The notes beneath the pieces were generated by a model. That model saw only the letters and a list, made by a program, of their open reading frames with translations. It did not search any database and was not told the DNA's origin. The position numbers and the translations under genes are program-made. A stretch of DNA of 64,000 bases from an uncultured Rhizobium sp. (GTDB lineage: Bacteria > Pseudomonadota > Alphaproteobacteria > Rhizobiales > Rhizobiaceae): assembly GCA_945952045.1 (NCBI GenBank), contig CAMFHE010000006.1, positions 62,001 to 126,000 of the forward strand, written 5' to 3'. Each line of letters starts with the position of its first letter. Position 1 is the stretch's first letter. This document shows positions 1 to 9,349 of the stretch, piece after piece.

Positions 1-133
1 AGAATTCGCAACGTCGCTGTCCTGATCGGTTCCGGCCGTGGGGGAGATGCGGCCGACCCTCGTTTTTCCTGCCGGCAATGTCAAGGACAGCGCCCGCGCC
101 GATCCCCAATTCAAGGGGTTCGGCGCGGTTTGA
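1..133 (+). other. Left-edge sequence, possible 3' end of an unidentified gene
   Basis: One forward frame reads MRPTLVFPAGNVKDSA (ATG at 47) and ends with TGA at 131-133, 15 bases before the stop of the convergent gene. The same frame has a TGA at 23-25, so it is not continuous with sequence entering from the left. It could be a frameshifted gene end, a very short peptide or chance. I do not recognise a family. Confidence 0.2.
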
Positions 134-148
134 TCGTGGATAGAACGC

Positions 149-1897
149 TTAAAACAGCGCGTCGGCGAACAGATCCTCGTCTTCGTCGCCGCTCGATGCG
201 GCCGGGGGCGCCTCGACGACAGCCGGCGCATTGGCGGCGGTCGCCGGCAGGAAATACTGATGCACCGTGCGTTCCTGCGCCATCGTATAGGTCTTGTGGA
301 TGCGCTGGCCGAGTTCCTCGGCCTTGGCGGAGAGGTCGGAAATATCGGCGATGTCAGGTCCGGCAAGGCGGGCGAGTTCTGCCGCGCAACGCTCCAGAAC
401 GTCGCCGAGTTCGCTTTCGAAATCCAGCGTCTTGATCGAGCGGCCGACCTGGTTGAACACCTGATCGCCTTCGGCGGCGAATTCGGCCAGATGCGTGTCC
501 ATCGTCGTGCCGGCATTGCGGATCATGTCCAGCGCTTCGGCAAGCGGCTGGTCGATGGTATCGGAGCCGGTTGCGCCATTGGCGGCAAGCCCCTGCGCCG
601 CGCCGTCGAGCGTGGTCAACTGCTGCACGACGGTCTCTGCCGATTCCTCCAGCTTGGCGGCGAAAAGGCGAAGCTCGGCGGTCACGACGTTGATCGAGCG
701 CGCTTCTTCGCCGAGACGCGAGCAGCGCAGATTGGTGTTGAGCGCCATGTAGTTGATATCGCTCTTGATGGCGCGGATGACGGTGATCGCCGCCAGAAGG
801 TCCTTGGCTGTGCCGGTGGTCGAGGCGGCGACCTGATCGGCCTCGCCGCTGGCAACCTTGACGCGGCCGACGAGCGCAGCGCCCGCCTCGACGCTGCCTT
901 CCAGCGTCTTGAGGAAATTCTGGCCGGAGCCGTCGCCGCCTTTCGTCATGGCGTCACGAAGCTGCATGATCTGGCGCGTGTCGTCGACGAAGCCGGACAT
1001 GTTTTTCACGACGTTGCGGCTTTCCCGCTGGAAGTCCTCGACCATTTCCGCAAGCTGGGCAGCGGCGAGATGATAGACGACGTTCATCATGCGCGCCTTG
1101 GCGTCAGCATCCAGCGCGGCGTCGCCGGCCACGAGTTCCTCGTACAGCCGGAAGCTCGCCTGCACATGTTCGATGCGCTGGCGGGTGATGTCGCCGATCT
1201 GAAGCGCCGAAAGCACCGTGGCGATCTTGGACTGCACGCCGCGCGCCAGGCGCGAGACGTCCTGGGCGATCTTGCCGAGCTTCTGGTGATGGGTGCCGAC
1301 CTTGGCGGCGTTTTCCTTGAGATCGGTGACGATCTGCGGCACCGTCTTTGAGTATTCGGTGGCAATGGTTGCCGCGAAACCGCGCGCGCGGCGCAACTGC
1401 GAATCCAGGGTCGAAAGCTGCGTCGCGAAGCGGTTGACTTCGGACGATCCCGACTGGATGCGCTCGAGGATTTCCTCGGCAAAGCCGGCGAAATCGGGAA
1501 TACCGGCGCCGGTGATCTTGGCCGTCAGCGCGAAAGTACGCAGGTAGCGCATCGTCTCCTGCATATCGGCGACATGCGAATGCATCTTGGCCGCCGTAGC
1601 CGACAGCGTCTCGAAGCTCTGCTGCCGCCCCTCCTCCCGCGCAGGAAGCTCAGCAAGCCGCTCCGCGGTCTTGAGGATGCCGCCGACCGTGCCTTGCGTT
1701 GTCTCCTGGTCGAGCGAGCCTGTCAGGCGGTCGAGCGAGCCGATCAGTTTGGCAATGACATCCATAATCGAAAGAAGAACCGCGCCGCCATCAAGAAAAC
1801 GCGCCTCAACTTGGCTATGGGCGCCAAGAAGCATGGTATCGAGCGCTGAGCGGTCGTTGTTTTGGAAGTCTTTTATAATATGAGCGCTGGCTTGCAC
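149..1897 (-). CDS. Soluble chemoreceptor-like coiled-coil protein
   Basis: 582 residues, GTG start at 1897, transcribed away from the chemotaxis operon. It is almost entirely helical, with no signal peptide, membrane segment or HAMP domain. Residues about 381-417 (INYMALNTNLRCSRLGEEAR, then SINVVTAELR) match the layout of an MCP hairpin tip ([28 protein letters not shown]) with several key positions changed. Residues 232-246 (LQIGDITRQRIEHV) resemble the D/Q phosphatase motif region of CheZ. The C-terminus is an Ala/Pro linker ending in the acidic tail GDEDEDLFADALF. Being next to cheA and cheW argues for a role in this chemosensory pathway. Whether it is a receptor, a phosphatase or a scaffold is inference. 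Confidence 0.7.
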   Translation of the reverse strand: MQASAHIIKDFQNNDRSALDTMLLGAHSQVEARFLDGGAVLLSIMDVIAKLIGSLDRLTGSLDQETTQGTVGGILKTAERLAELPAREEGRQQSFETLSATAAKMHSHVADMQETMRYLRTFALTAKITGAGIPDFAGFAEEILERIQSGSSEVNRFATQLSTLDSQLRRARGFAATIATEYSKTVPQIVTDLKENAAKVGTHHQKLGKIAQDVSRLARGVQSKIATVLSALQIGDITRQRIEHVQASFRLYEELVAGDAALDADAKARMMNVVYHLAAAQLAEMVEDFQRESRNVVKNMSGFVDDTRQIMQLRDAMTKGGDGSGQNFLKTLEGSVEAGAALVGRVKVASGEADQVAASTTGTAKDLLAAITVIRAIKSDINYMALNTNLRCSRLGEEARSINVVTAELRLFAAKLEESAETVVQQLTTLDGAAQGLAANGATGSDTIDQPLAEALDMIRNAGTTMDTHLAEFAAEGDQVFNQVGRSIKTLDFESELGDVLERCAAELARLAGPDIADISDLSAKAEELGQRIHKTYTMAQERTVHQYFLPATAANAPAVVEAPPAASSGDEDEDLFADALF

Positions 1898-2235
1898 GGC
1901 GATACCTTCGCTTGTTTATTAGAATTTCTCGAAAATACTATCGGTGGGCAAAAAACAGGTAAACGCACGCTCCTCGAATGCGGCAAATCTGCTCAGCGAG
2001 CTTGCTTTTGACAGTTAGTGTTAATGGCGCCTGAAGCAAAAAGCTCGAATTTCGCCTTTTCAAATTGCCGTCAAGCACGAGTATTTTTCACGCAACCCAA
2101 GAAATAACAGGCGAGAATTCATACGCGTTTTTGGGACAGAACCGGCATCTTTGAGTGGTGCCCATTTACTGTTTGTTAAGTCTGAAATGAAACCTTCGTT
2201 GACGATTAGAAGCGCTGTCATCGGCGGGGGTTGAG
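1898..2235. other. Divergent intergenic region of the chemotaxis locus
   Basis: 338 bases between the divergent receptor-like gene and the STAS gene, more AT-rich than its flanks. It must hold the promoter of the che operon and that of the left gene. A TTGACA hexamer lies at 2008-2013 but has no convincing -10 partner at 17 bases. A GGGGGTTGAG ribosome-binding stretch precedes the STAS ATG. I see no RNA gene or clear operator. Confidence 0.5.
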
Positions 2236-2559
2236 ATGGCTGAAGTCAAGAAAAACCGAAGCGAAACAAGTCTTCCTGAGAAGGCAAACATCCGTACGGT
2301 CAAGGATTTGCAGCCGGAACTTCTGGCCGCGCTTCAAGGCGAGAACGCGGTCGTGCTCGACATTTCGGCCTGCCGCGAAGTCGATTTCAGTTTTGTTCAG
2401 ATGATCGAGGCCGCCCGTCTTTACGCAAAGGTCGCCGGCAAGACGTTAACGCTTTCGGCGCCGGCCGAAGGTGCGGTTCTCGATGTGCTCAAGCGAGCAG
2501 GCTTTCTGGACCAGGTATCGCCCGAACACGCTTCGTTCTGGCTCCATCGTGAGGTTTGA
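2236..2559 (+). CDS. STAS-domain protein of the chemotaxis operon
   Basis: 107 residues, first gene of the che operon and six bases upstream of cheY. The C-terminal 80 residues have the STAS pattern: a beta strand VVLDISACREVDFSF followed by an amphipathic helix (VQMIEAARLYAKVAGK) and a second strand/helix ending DVLKRAGF. STAS proteins act as phospho-switch partners (anti-anti-sigma type) or as small scaffolds. The usual phosphorylatable Ser would correspond to the Ser of DFS. STAS genes occur in some alternative che operons, and its exact task here is unknown. The start is fixed by the GGGGGTTGAG ribosome site. Confidence 0.8.
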   Translation: MAEVKKNRSETSLPEKANIRTVKDLQPELLAALQGENAVVLDISACREVDFSFVQMIEAARLYAKVAGKTLTLSAPAEGAVLDVLKRAGFLDQVSPEHASFWLHREV

Positions 2560-2565
2560 TAAAGT

Positions 2566-2934
2566 ATGAGTGCGCGTATTCTCACCGTTGACGATTCTGC
2601 CAGCATCCGGCTGACGACCCGTGTCGCCCTGTCCAATGCCGGCTATGACGTCACAGAAGCGGTTCATGGCCAGGAAGGTCTCGACAAGGCCAAGGCGGAT
2701 ACATTCGATCTGATCGTCACCGATCTCAACATGCCGATCATGGATGGGCTGACTATGATCGAGGAAATCCGCAAGGTGCCGAGCCTGACCGGTACGCCGA
2801 TCATCTTCCTGACCACGGAATCCGATGCCGACATGAAGGCCCGCGCCAAGGCGGCCGGCGCAACCGGTTGGCTCACCAAGCCCTTCGACCCGGAAAATCT
2901 CGTCAAGATCGTCAGGAAGGTCCTCGGAAAATGA
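2566..2934 (+). CDS. cheY: Chemotaxis response regulator CheY
   Basis: 122 residues, a stand-alone receiver domain. The acidic pocket VDDS (about 8-11), phospho-acceptor Asp in VTDLNMPIMDG (about residue 53), the Thr of LTTESD and the Lys of LTKPFD are all present. It receives phosphate from CheA and would act on the flagellar motor or, in an alternative pathway, on another output. The stop overlaps the cheA start (ATGA), so the two are translationally coupled. Confidence 0.95.
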   Translation: MSARILTVDDSASIRLTTRVALSNAGYDVTEAVHGQEGLDKAKADTFDLIVTDLNMPIMDGLTMIEEIRKVPSLTGTPIIFLTTESDADMKARAKAAGATGWLTKPFDPENLVKIVRKVLGK

Positions 2935-4943
2935 GTTTTCCCGATCCCATTCAAGTATTCAGGACGGAGGCGGCCGAACTTCTCGAGCAGATCGAGACCG
3001 GCCTTCTCGATCTCATGCATGATCTCTCCAACAAGGATGAGATCGATGCGGTCTTTCGCAGCCTGCATACTCTGAAGGGATCGGGCGCGATGTTCGGCTT
3101 CGAGGCGCTCGCGGCCTTCACGCATCACTGCGAGACCGTTTTCGACAAGGTGCGCAAGGGCGAAGTCGCCGCCACCGTCGAGATCGTCTCTGTGGTGCTT
3201 CAAGCCAAGGACCATATGCGGCTGCTGGTCGAGCGGCCGTCCGATGAACTGGAACCGGTCGGCGCCAAGATCCTTGCCGACTTGCACCGAGCCGTCGATG
3301 CCGTCAAGAACGGTGAGCCCGCCAAGCCGGCGGCGCTGAAGGAAACCGCCTGGTGCGTGCGTTTCAGCCTGCCGCGCAACGCCATGGCCAACGGCACCAA
3401 CCCGCTCGGTCTGCTGGATGAATTGCGCGACCTCGGCAAGGCGACGATCAAGGTCGACTTTCCCTCCCTGCCCTCGCTGGATGTTCTCGATCCCAGCGAT
3501 CTCCATGCCGTGTGGACCGTCGAACTGGTAACCGCGCAGCCGAAATCGGCAATCGAGGACGTGTTCATCTTCGTGATGGACGATATGGAACTCGACATCG
3601 CGCCGCTTCAGGCCGCTCCCACCGTTCAGGCCGAAAAGCCTGCAGTTGCCGCACAGCCGGTTGCCGTTGAACGCGCAGCACCCGTCGAAGCTGCCCCGAC
3701 TGCGGCCGCCGTGCCTGCGCCGGTACAGAAGGAAGCGGCACCAGCTGCTGCCGATGCCAAACAGAACCGCGCCGCCGAAAGCGTTCGCGTGCCAGCCGAA
3801 CGTCTCGACGAACTGATGGACCGCGTCGGCGAGCTCGTCATCGCCCAGTCGCGCCTGCGTCAGTTGGCCGGCCATGCCGATATCCAGATGCGCGCCGTCT
3901 CCGAAGATATCGAGCGCCTGTCGGGCGAATTGCGCGACACGATGATGGTTCTGCGCATGGTGCCGGTTGGCACGCTGTTCGGACGCTTCCGCCGCCTGGT
4001 CCATGATCTCGCGCGCGAAACCGGCAAGGTCATCGAGCTTGTGACCGAAGGGGAAACCACGGAAGTCGACAAGACCGTGATCGAACGTCTGGCCGATCCG
4101 CTGGTGCATCTGGTGCGCAACTCCGTCGACCACGGTCTGGAAACACCGGAACAACGTCTGGCCTCGGGCAAGCAAAAGGCCGGCCGGGTGACCCTTTCCG
4201 CCCGTCAGGCGAGCGGCGAAGTGATCATCACCATCAAGGACGACGGGCGCGGCATCGATCGCGAACGGGTGCGCGCCAAGGCGGAATCCTCCGGCCTTAT
4301 CGCCCCGAATGCGGTGCTCAGCGACCAGGAAGTGCTGCAGCTGATCTTCCAGCCGGGATTCTCCACGGCGCAGGCGGTTACCAATCTCTCCGGCCGCGGC
4401 GTCGGCATGGATGTGGTCAAGAAGACCATCGATGCGCTGCGCGGCGCGATCGACGTCTCGACCGTGCCAGGCGAAGGTTCGGAAATCTCGCTGCGCATTC
4501 CGCTGACGCTCGCCATCATCGAAGGCCTGCTGGTCAGGGTCGGCGGCGGCCGCTACGTCATACCGCTGTCGGCAGTCGAGGAATGCCTGGAACTGTCGCT
4601 GGAAGAGGATCTGCGCTCGCGCGGCCGCTCCTTCATCTCGTTGCGCGACAGCCTCGTGCCCTTCATCCGCCTGCGGGATCTGTTCCGCACCGGCACGAAA
4701 CCCGATCCCTATCAGAAGGTCGTGGTCATCTCCACCGGCGCCGAACGCGTCGGTCTGGTGGTCGACCAGATCATCGGCGATCATCAGACGGTCATCAAGG
4801 CCATGTCGAAACTGCACCATGACGTCGCGACATTCTCCGGTGCAACCATCCTTGGCGATGGCTCCGTCGCTCTCATTCTGGATGTCGTCCACCTCGTGGC
4901 GGCAGGCCAGCAGCAGGAGGCGCAGATGCGTATCGCCGGATGA
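2931..4943 (+). CDS. cheA: Chemotaxis histidine kinase CheA
   Basis: 670 residues, starting at the ATG that overlaps the cheY stop; a longer in-frame extension lies inside cheY and has no ribosome site. Order: HPt domain with phosphorylatable His46 in RSLHTLKGSG; an intermediate region; an Ala/Pro/Val linker (about 225-285); dimerisation helix (VPAERLDELMDRVGELVIAQ); HATPase with the N box HLVRNSVDHGLE, G1 DDGRGID and G2 GRGVGMDVV; C-terminal CheW-like regulatory domain. It autophosphorylates in response to the receptors and passes phosphate to CheY and CheB. It overlaps cheW by four bases. Confidence 0.96.
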   Translation: MSFPDPIQVFRTEAAELLEQIETGLLDLMHDLSNKDEIDAVFRSLHTLKGSGAMFGFEALAAFTHHCETVFDKVRKGEVAATVEIVSVVLQAKDHMRLLVERPSDELEPVGAKILADLHRAVDAVKNGEPAKPAALKETAWCVRFSLPRNAMANGTNPLGLLDELRDLGKATIKVDFPSLPSLDVLDPSDLHAVWTVELVTAQPKSAIEDVFIFVMDDMELDIAPLQAAPTVQAEKPAVAAQPVAVERAAPVEAAPTAAAVPAPVQKEAAPAAADAKQNRAAESVRVPAERLDELMDRVGELVIAQSRLRQLAGHADIQMRAVSEDIERLSGELRDTMMVLRMVPVGTLFGRFRRLVHDLARETGKVIELVTEGETTEVDKTVIERLADPLVHLVRNSVDHGLETPEQRLASGKQKAGRVTLSARQASGEVIITIKDDGRGIDRERVRAKAESSGLIAPNAVLSDQEVLQLIFQPGFSTAQAVTNLSGRGVGMDVVKKTIDALRGAIDVSTVPGEGSEISLRIPLTLAIIEGLLVRVGGGRYVIPLSAVEECLELSLEEDLRSRGRSFISLRDSLVPFIRLRDLFRTGTKPDPYQKVVVISTGAERVGLVVDQIIGDHQTVIKAMSKLHHDVATFSGATILGDGSVALILDVVHLVAAGQQQEAQMRIAG

Positions 4944-5431
4944 ACCAGCCGCTGAGAAAAGTTCCCGATGCCGTCTGGCACGATGCCGAGGAAATCGAAG
5001 TCCTGACCTTCGACATTGCCGGCGAGACCTTCGCGCTGGAAGCGGTCATCGTCCGTGAAATTCTCGATCTCGTGCCGGAAACGTCGGTTCCGGGGTCCAA
5101 GGATTTCGTCGGTTCGGTCATCAATTTCCGTGGTCGGGTCATCCCGCTCGCCGATATTCGCATCGCCTTCGGCATGGAGGCGGTGAAAGCCACCATCGAC
5201 AGCCGCATCATCGTCATCGAAATGGAATTCGAAGGCGAAATCAACCTGATCGGCATCCGCACCGACAAGGTCAACGAAGTAACGACGCTGGCGCGAACGG
5301 CGTCGGAGCTTCCGCCGAGTGTCGGCATGAGATGGCGGGCCGACTTCATTTCCTGCCTCGTCAAGCGCGGCACGGATTTCATCATCGTTCCCGATCTTGC
5401 AGTGATCTTCTCCACCCAGGCCGAAAAGTGA
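4940..5431 (+). CDS. cheW: Chemotaxis coupling protein CheW (first copy)
   Basis: 163 residues, a single CheW domain ([20 protein letters not shown], then [20 protein letters not shown]). It bridges receptors to CheA. The start ATG overlaps the cheA stop (ATGA). It differs in sequence from the second CheW at the far side of the receptor genes, so the pair is not a recent duplicate and each may prefer certain receptors. Confidence 0.95.
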   Translation: MNQPLRKVPDAVWHDAEEIEVLTFDIAGETFALEAVIVREILDLVPETSVPGSKDFVGSVINFRGRVIPLADIRIAFGMEAVKATIDSRIIVIEMEFEGEINLIGIRTDKVNEVTTLARTASELPPSVGMRWRADFISCLVKRGTDFIIVPDLAVIFSTQAEK

Positions 5432-5477
5432 CGCCAGTACTGAAAACTGTGCTCAGCCCAACAAGAGGAATTCGACC

Positions 5478-7178
5478 ATGCGCGTCACGATCAAAGCCAA
5501 ACTGATATCCACTTTCGCAGCCGTCATCGCGCTTTCGGGCGTCAGCATGTTCGTCGCCGTCAACAGCCTGTCCGATTTGAACGACAAGATGGATCAGGTG
5601 GTCAATCGCCGTGCCGCCAACAGTATCGAACTCAGCGAAATGCAGACGGCAGCAACGCGTATTTCCAACAGTATGCGCCAGATGCTGCTCAGCTCCGATG
5701 TTGCCGAGATCGATACGATCACCAAGGATATGGCCAAGGACAACGAGTGGCTTTCAAAGGCAAGCGATGACGTTCGTGCGCGGCTGACGACCGATACCGG
5801 CCGCGGCATGCTGAAAGATTTCGATCAGAAATGGCCGCTTTACTGGGGCCAGATGGCCGATCTGCAGGTGCTGGCGCGCCAGAACAATAACGCAAGCGCC
5901 ATCCAGATGGCCAATGGTCCGATGCGCGAGGCCCGTGAGGCCGCGGTCAAGGCGCTTTCCGATCTGGTCGCCTTCAATGCCGAGCGCCAGCAGGAAGACT
6001 TGCGGGCCGCCGTCACAACCTATGAAAATAGCCGCTTGACCTTGATGACGCTGCTGGCTGCTTCGACGCTCATCGCAGTCGCGGCCGCCTTATGGATCAT
6101 CCTCTCGATCTCCCGCGGCCTGCGCCGCGCCAGCGAGGCCGTGCGTTCGGTTGCCGAGGGCGACCTGACGCGAGTTCCCGAGCACAAGGGCCAGGATGAA
6201 ATCGGCGACCTTCTCGCCTATGTCGACTCGATGATCGAGCGTCTGCGCGGCGTCGTCGGCGATGCGCTCTCGGCGTCGGAAAACGTCTCCGCCGGCAGCC
6301 AGCAGCTTTCCTCGTCCTCCGAGCAGGTCAGCCAGGGCGCGACCGAACAGGCGGCGTCCGCCGAAGAGGCCTCCGCATCGATGGAAGAAATGGCCGCCAA
6401 CATCAAGCAGAACGCCGACAATGCGGCCCAGACGGAAAAGATCGCCCGCCAGTCGGCCAAGGATGCCGAAGCCTCCGGCGATGCGGTCAACCGCGCCGTC
6501 TCGGCCATGCGCACGATTGCCGAGAAGATCTCCATCGTCCAGGAAATCGCCCGCCAGACCGACCTTCTTGCCTTGAACGCCGCCGTCGAGGCTGCGCGTG
6601 CCGGCGAGCATGGCAAGGGTTTTGCCGTCGTCGCGTCGGAAGTGCGCAAGCTCGCCGAGCGGTCTCAGTCTGCCGCTGCCGAAATCAGCGGCATGTCCGG
6701 CGATACGGTGAAGGCGGCGCAGGAAGCTGGCGAGATGCTGACGCGCCTGGTTCCCGATATCCGCAAGACGGCGGAGCTCGTCTCTGAAATCACCGCTGCC
6801 TGCCGCGAGCAGGATATCGGCGCCTCCCAGATCAACGAGGCGATCCAGCAGCTCGACAAGGTGACGCAGCAGAATGCCGGCGCATCCGAGCAGATGTCGG
6901 CAACGTCGGAAGAACTCGCCGCACAGGCCGAAGAACTGCAGACCTCCATCGCCTTCTTCAAGGTGGAGGACGGCAGCCACGCCGCCAAGCCGCAGCAGCG
7001 CAAGGCCGCACCGGCAAAGGCGGCGGTTCGCCCGATCAAGCAGATGGCGAAACCTTATGCCAAGGCAGCTCCTGCACAGACGGTTGCTGTCCAGCAGGCG
7101 CGGGCCAAGGGCTTTGCCCTCGACCTCAGCATGGGCGGCCCTGACGAAGACGACGACGCCTTCCGCCAGAGCGCTTAA
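5478..7178 (+). CDS. Methyl-accepting chemotaxis protein, one HAMP domain
   Basis: 566 residues preceded by an AGAGGA ribosome site. TM1 about 10-30, a four-helix-bundle-like periplasmic sensor about 31-188, TM2 about 189-211, one HAMP about 209-258, then the cytoplasmic signalling helices with the conserved tip [20 protein letters not shown] (361-380). After residue 497 comes an Ala/Lys/Pro-rich flexible linker and the tail [19 protein letters not shown]. There is no classical NWETF-type CheR pentapeptide. It is an inner-membrane receptor, ligand unknown. First of three tandem receptors sharing an almost identical signalling half. Confidence 0.95.
   Translation: MRVTIKAKLISTFAAVIALSGVSMFVAVNSLSDLNDKMDQVVNRRAANSIELSEMQTAATRISNSMRQMLLSSDVAEIDTITKDMAKDNEWLSKASDDVRARLTTDTGRGMLKDFDQKWPLYWGQMADLQVLARQNNNASAIQMANGPMREAREAAVKALSDLVAFNAERQQEDLRAAVTTYENSRLTLMTLLAASTLIAVAAALWIILSISRGLRRASEAVRSVAEGDLTRVPEHKGQDEIGDLLAYVDSMIERLRGVVGDALSASENVSAGSQQLSSSSEQVSQGATEQAASAEEASASMEEMAANIKQNADNAAQTEKIARQSAKDAEASGDAVNRAVSAMRTIAEKISIVQEIARQTDLLALNAAVEAARAGEHGKGFAVVASEVRKLAERSQSAAAEISGMSGDTVKAAQEAGEMLTRLVPDIRKTAELVSEITAACREQDIGASQINEAIQQLDKVTQQNAGASEQMSATSEELAAQAEELQTSIAFFKVEDGSHAAKPQQRKAAPAKAAVRPIKQMAKPYAKAAPAQTVAVQQARAKGFALDLSMGGPDEDDDAFRQSA
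6272..6967 (+). repeat. Signalling-domain repeat, copy 1
   Basis: Near-identical DNA to 8166-8968 and 10268-11070. It runs from the GCGTCGGAAAACGTCTC stretch to the GCCTTCTTCAAGGTGGA stretch, with only scattered, mostly synonymous differences. The flanking sensor regions are unrelated at DNA level, so the repeat is limited to the kinase-control half of the receptors. Confidence 0.85.
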
Positions 7179-7202
7179 GGAGTCGATCGTTCAAGAATTC
7201 CC

Positions 7203-7225
7203 GACGGCCGCTTACCGCGGCCGTC
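7203..7225. other. Stem-loop between first and second receptor genes
   Basis: Perfect 9-base inverted repeat GACGGCCGC / GCGGCCGTC with a five-base loop, just after the first receptor stop. No T-tract follows, so it may be a processing or attenuation hairpin rather than a full terminator. Confidence 0.5.
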
Positions 7226-7355
7226 AATGCCGGACGATGCTTGTCCGGCTTGAGATGCGCAACTAAGCGGACGGCACGGCGTGAATGCATCGCTACCCTT
7301 GCTGTAACGGATCATGGGCCTTCGCCCGGACTGATAACAAGTAGGATATCGAAGC

Positions 7356-9179
7356 ATGCGCCTTACCATTAAACTGAAACTTGGGCTGGTTTTCGCCTTC
7401 ATCGTCTTTATGACGTGTGCGATGGCGGGGCTGGCGATCTACAATCTCTCTTCGCTGAACGGCGCGATCACGGTGATGGTCGATGGCCCGGTCGCAAATC
7501 TGCGTGATTCCAGCGATCTGTCAGATGCTGTTTACGGTTCGATCCGGGCTGAGAAGGATTCGATCCTGAATACCGACGCCGCGCGGATCGGCGAATATAT
7601 CAATGAGATCACGCAGCAGCGCGGCATCATCAAGACGCTTCAGGAGCGCCTTTCCCAGTCCGAAGATCTCGAGATACGCGAAAGCATGGTGAAATTCGGC
7701 GAATTGTACACGCAATGGACGGGCATCCAGGACCGTATCGCCGCGCTTGCAACCCAGAACACCCAGGAATCCAACACGCAGGCGTCCAGCCTTTCCATGG
7801 GCGAAGGCCAGAAGGTCACCAGAGAGCTGCTGAGCATTCTCGGCAAGCTCAACGATACGGTGACCGGCAATGTCAAGGAAACCGATGCCGCGACCGATGT
7901 TCAGTATACGCAATCGCGCCTGATGTTGTTCACCATGGTCGGCGTCGTCGCTGTCATCTCGATTGCCTTTGCAATCTGGATCGTGCTCAACATTTCGAGC
8001 GGCTTGCGCCGCGCTGTCGGGCTGGCGGATGCCGTCGCCATCGGCGACCTTAGCCAGGACGTCACGCATAAGAGCAATGACGAAATCCGCGATCTCATCA
8101 ATGCGATGACGACGATGACCGGAAACTTGCGCGAAACTGCCAATGTCGCCAACCAGATCGCCAACGGCGACCTGATGGTGACGCCGAAGCCGATGTCCGA
8201 CAAGGACACGCTTGGCCTGGCGCTGGAAAGCATGGTCGAACGCCTGCGTGGCGTCGTGGCCGATGCCATCTCCGCGTCGGAAAACGTCTCTGCCGGCAGC
8301 CAGCAGCTTTCCTCTTCCTCCGAGCAGGTCAGCCAGGGCGCGACCGAGCAGGCAGCATCCGCCGAAGAGGCCTCCGCTTCGATGGAAGAAATGGCGGCCA
8401 ACATCAAGCAGAACGCCGACAATGCGGCCCAGACGGAAAAGATCGCCCGCCAGTCGGCCAAGGATGCCGAAGCCTCCGGCGATGCGGTCAACCGCGCCGT
8501 CTCGGCCATGCGCACGATTGCCGAGAAGATCTCCATCGTCCAGGAAATCGCCCGCCAGACCGACCTTCTCGCCTTGAACGCCGCCGTCGAGGCTGCGCGC
8601 GCCGGCGAGCATGGCAAGGGTTTTGCCGTCGTCGCTTCGGAAGTGCGCAAGCTCGCCGAGCGGTCTCAGTCTGCCGCTGCCGAGATCAGCGCCATGTCCG
8701 GCGATACGGTGAAGGCCGCGCAGGAAGCCGGTGAAATGCTGACGCGTCTGGTTCCCGATATCCGCAAGACGGCGGAACTGGTTTCGGAAATCACCGCCGC
8801 CTGCCGCGAGCAGGACATCGGCGCTTCGCAGATCAACGAAGCGATCCAGCAGCTCGACAAGGTGACGCAGCAGAATGCCGGCGCATCCGAGCAGATGTCG
8901 GCAACGTCGGAAGAACTCGCCGCACAGGCCGAAGAACTGCAGACCTCCATCGCCTTCTTCAAGGTGGACGACGGTGGTCATGCTTCGAAGCCGCAGCAGC
9001 GCAAGGCCGCATCGGCAAAGACACCGGCGCGTCCGATCAAACCAGCGACAAAACCGCAACAGAAGGCATCGTCCAGCCAGTCCGTCGCAGCCCAGCAGGC
9101 GCGAGCCAAGGGTTTTGCGCTTGATCTCAGCATGGGCGGCCCTGACGAAGACGACGACGCCTTCCGTCAGAGCGCGTAA
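7356..9179 (+). CDS. Methyl-accepting chemotaxis protein, two HAMP domains
   Basis: 607 residues. TM1 about 9-30, periplasmic four-helix-type sensor about 31-188, TM2 about 189-212. HAMP 1 about 211-258 is followed directly by a second HAMP-like module about 259-299 ([16 protein letters not shown]...[14 protein letters not shown]). The signalling domain then follows with the tip [20 protein letters not shown] and the tail [19 protein letters not shown]. Its sensor differs from that of the first receptor. A 177-base spacer with a hairpin separates it from the preceding gene. Confidence 0.95.
   Translation: MRLTIKLKLGLVFAFIVFMTCAMAGLAIYNLSSLNGAITVMVDGPVANLRDSSDLSDAVYGSIRAEKDSILNTDAARIGEYINEITQQRGIIKTLQERLSQSEDLEIRESMVKFGELYTQWTGIQDRIAALATQNTQESNTQASSLSMGEGQKVTRELLSILGKLNDTVTGNVKETDAATDVQYTQSRLMLFTMVGVVAVISIAFAIWIVLNISSGLRRAVGLADAVAIGDLSQDVTHKSNDEIRDLINAMTTMTGNLRETANVANQIANGDLMVTPKPMSDKDTLGLALESMVERLRGVVADAISASENVSAGSQQLSSSSEQVSQGATEQAASAEEASASMEEMAANIKQNADNAAQTEKIARQSAKDAEASGDAVNRAVSAMRTIAEKISIVQEIARQTDLLALNAAVEAARAGEHGKGFAVVASEVRKLAERSQSAAAEISAMSGDTVKAAQEAGEMLTRLVPDIRKTAELVSEITAACREQDIGASQINEAIQQLDKVTQQNAGASEQMSATSEELAAQAEELQTSIAFFKVDDGGHASKPQQRKAASAKTPARPIKPATKPQQKASSSQSVAAQQARAKGFALDLSMGGPDEDDDAFRQSA
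8166..8968 (+). repeat. Signalling-domain repeat, copy 2
   Basis: Near-identical to 6272-6967 and, over a longer span that includes the last HAMP module, to 10268-11070. The stretch GGCGACCTGATGGTGACGCC and what follows through the last HAMP is identical in the second and third receptors. Confidence 0.85.
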
Positions 9180-9191
9180 GGTTTGACGATG

Positions 9192-9219
9192 TCGATGGCC
9201 TCCGTCCCGAGGCCATCGA
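9192..9219. other. Stem-loop between second and third receptor genes
   Basis: Perfect 10-base inverted repeat TCGATGGCCT / AGGCCATCGA with an eight-base loop, 12 bases after the second receptor stop. It occupies the same relative place as the hairpin at 7203-7225. No strong T-tract follows. Confidence 0.5.
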
Positions 9220-9349
9220 TAGCCGAACGATGAGGGTTCGGCCCTATGCGCGCGAAAGCGGCAGACGATGAGTGGTGAATGCATCTCCGGCCTCATCGTC
9301 ACGGTTTGCGGGCCGTCGCCCGGAAAGTAAATACAGCGGAGTCAAAGCG

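Noticed and set aside
2664..4892. Long open frame (742 codons) antisense to cheA
   Set aside because: High-GC mirror of cheA codon bias; its translation is rich in His/Asp/Gly repeats without domains, and cheA on the other strand has every expected motif.
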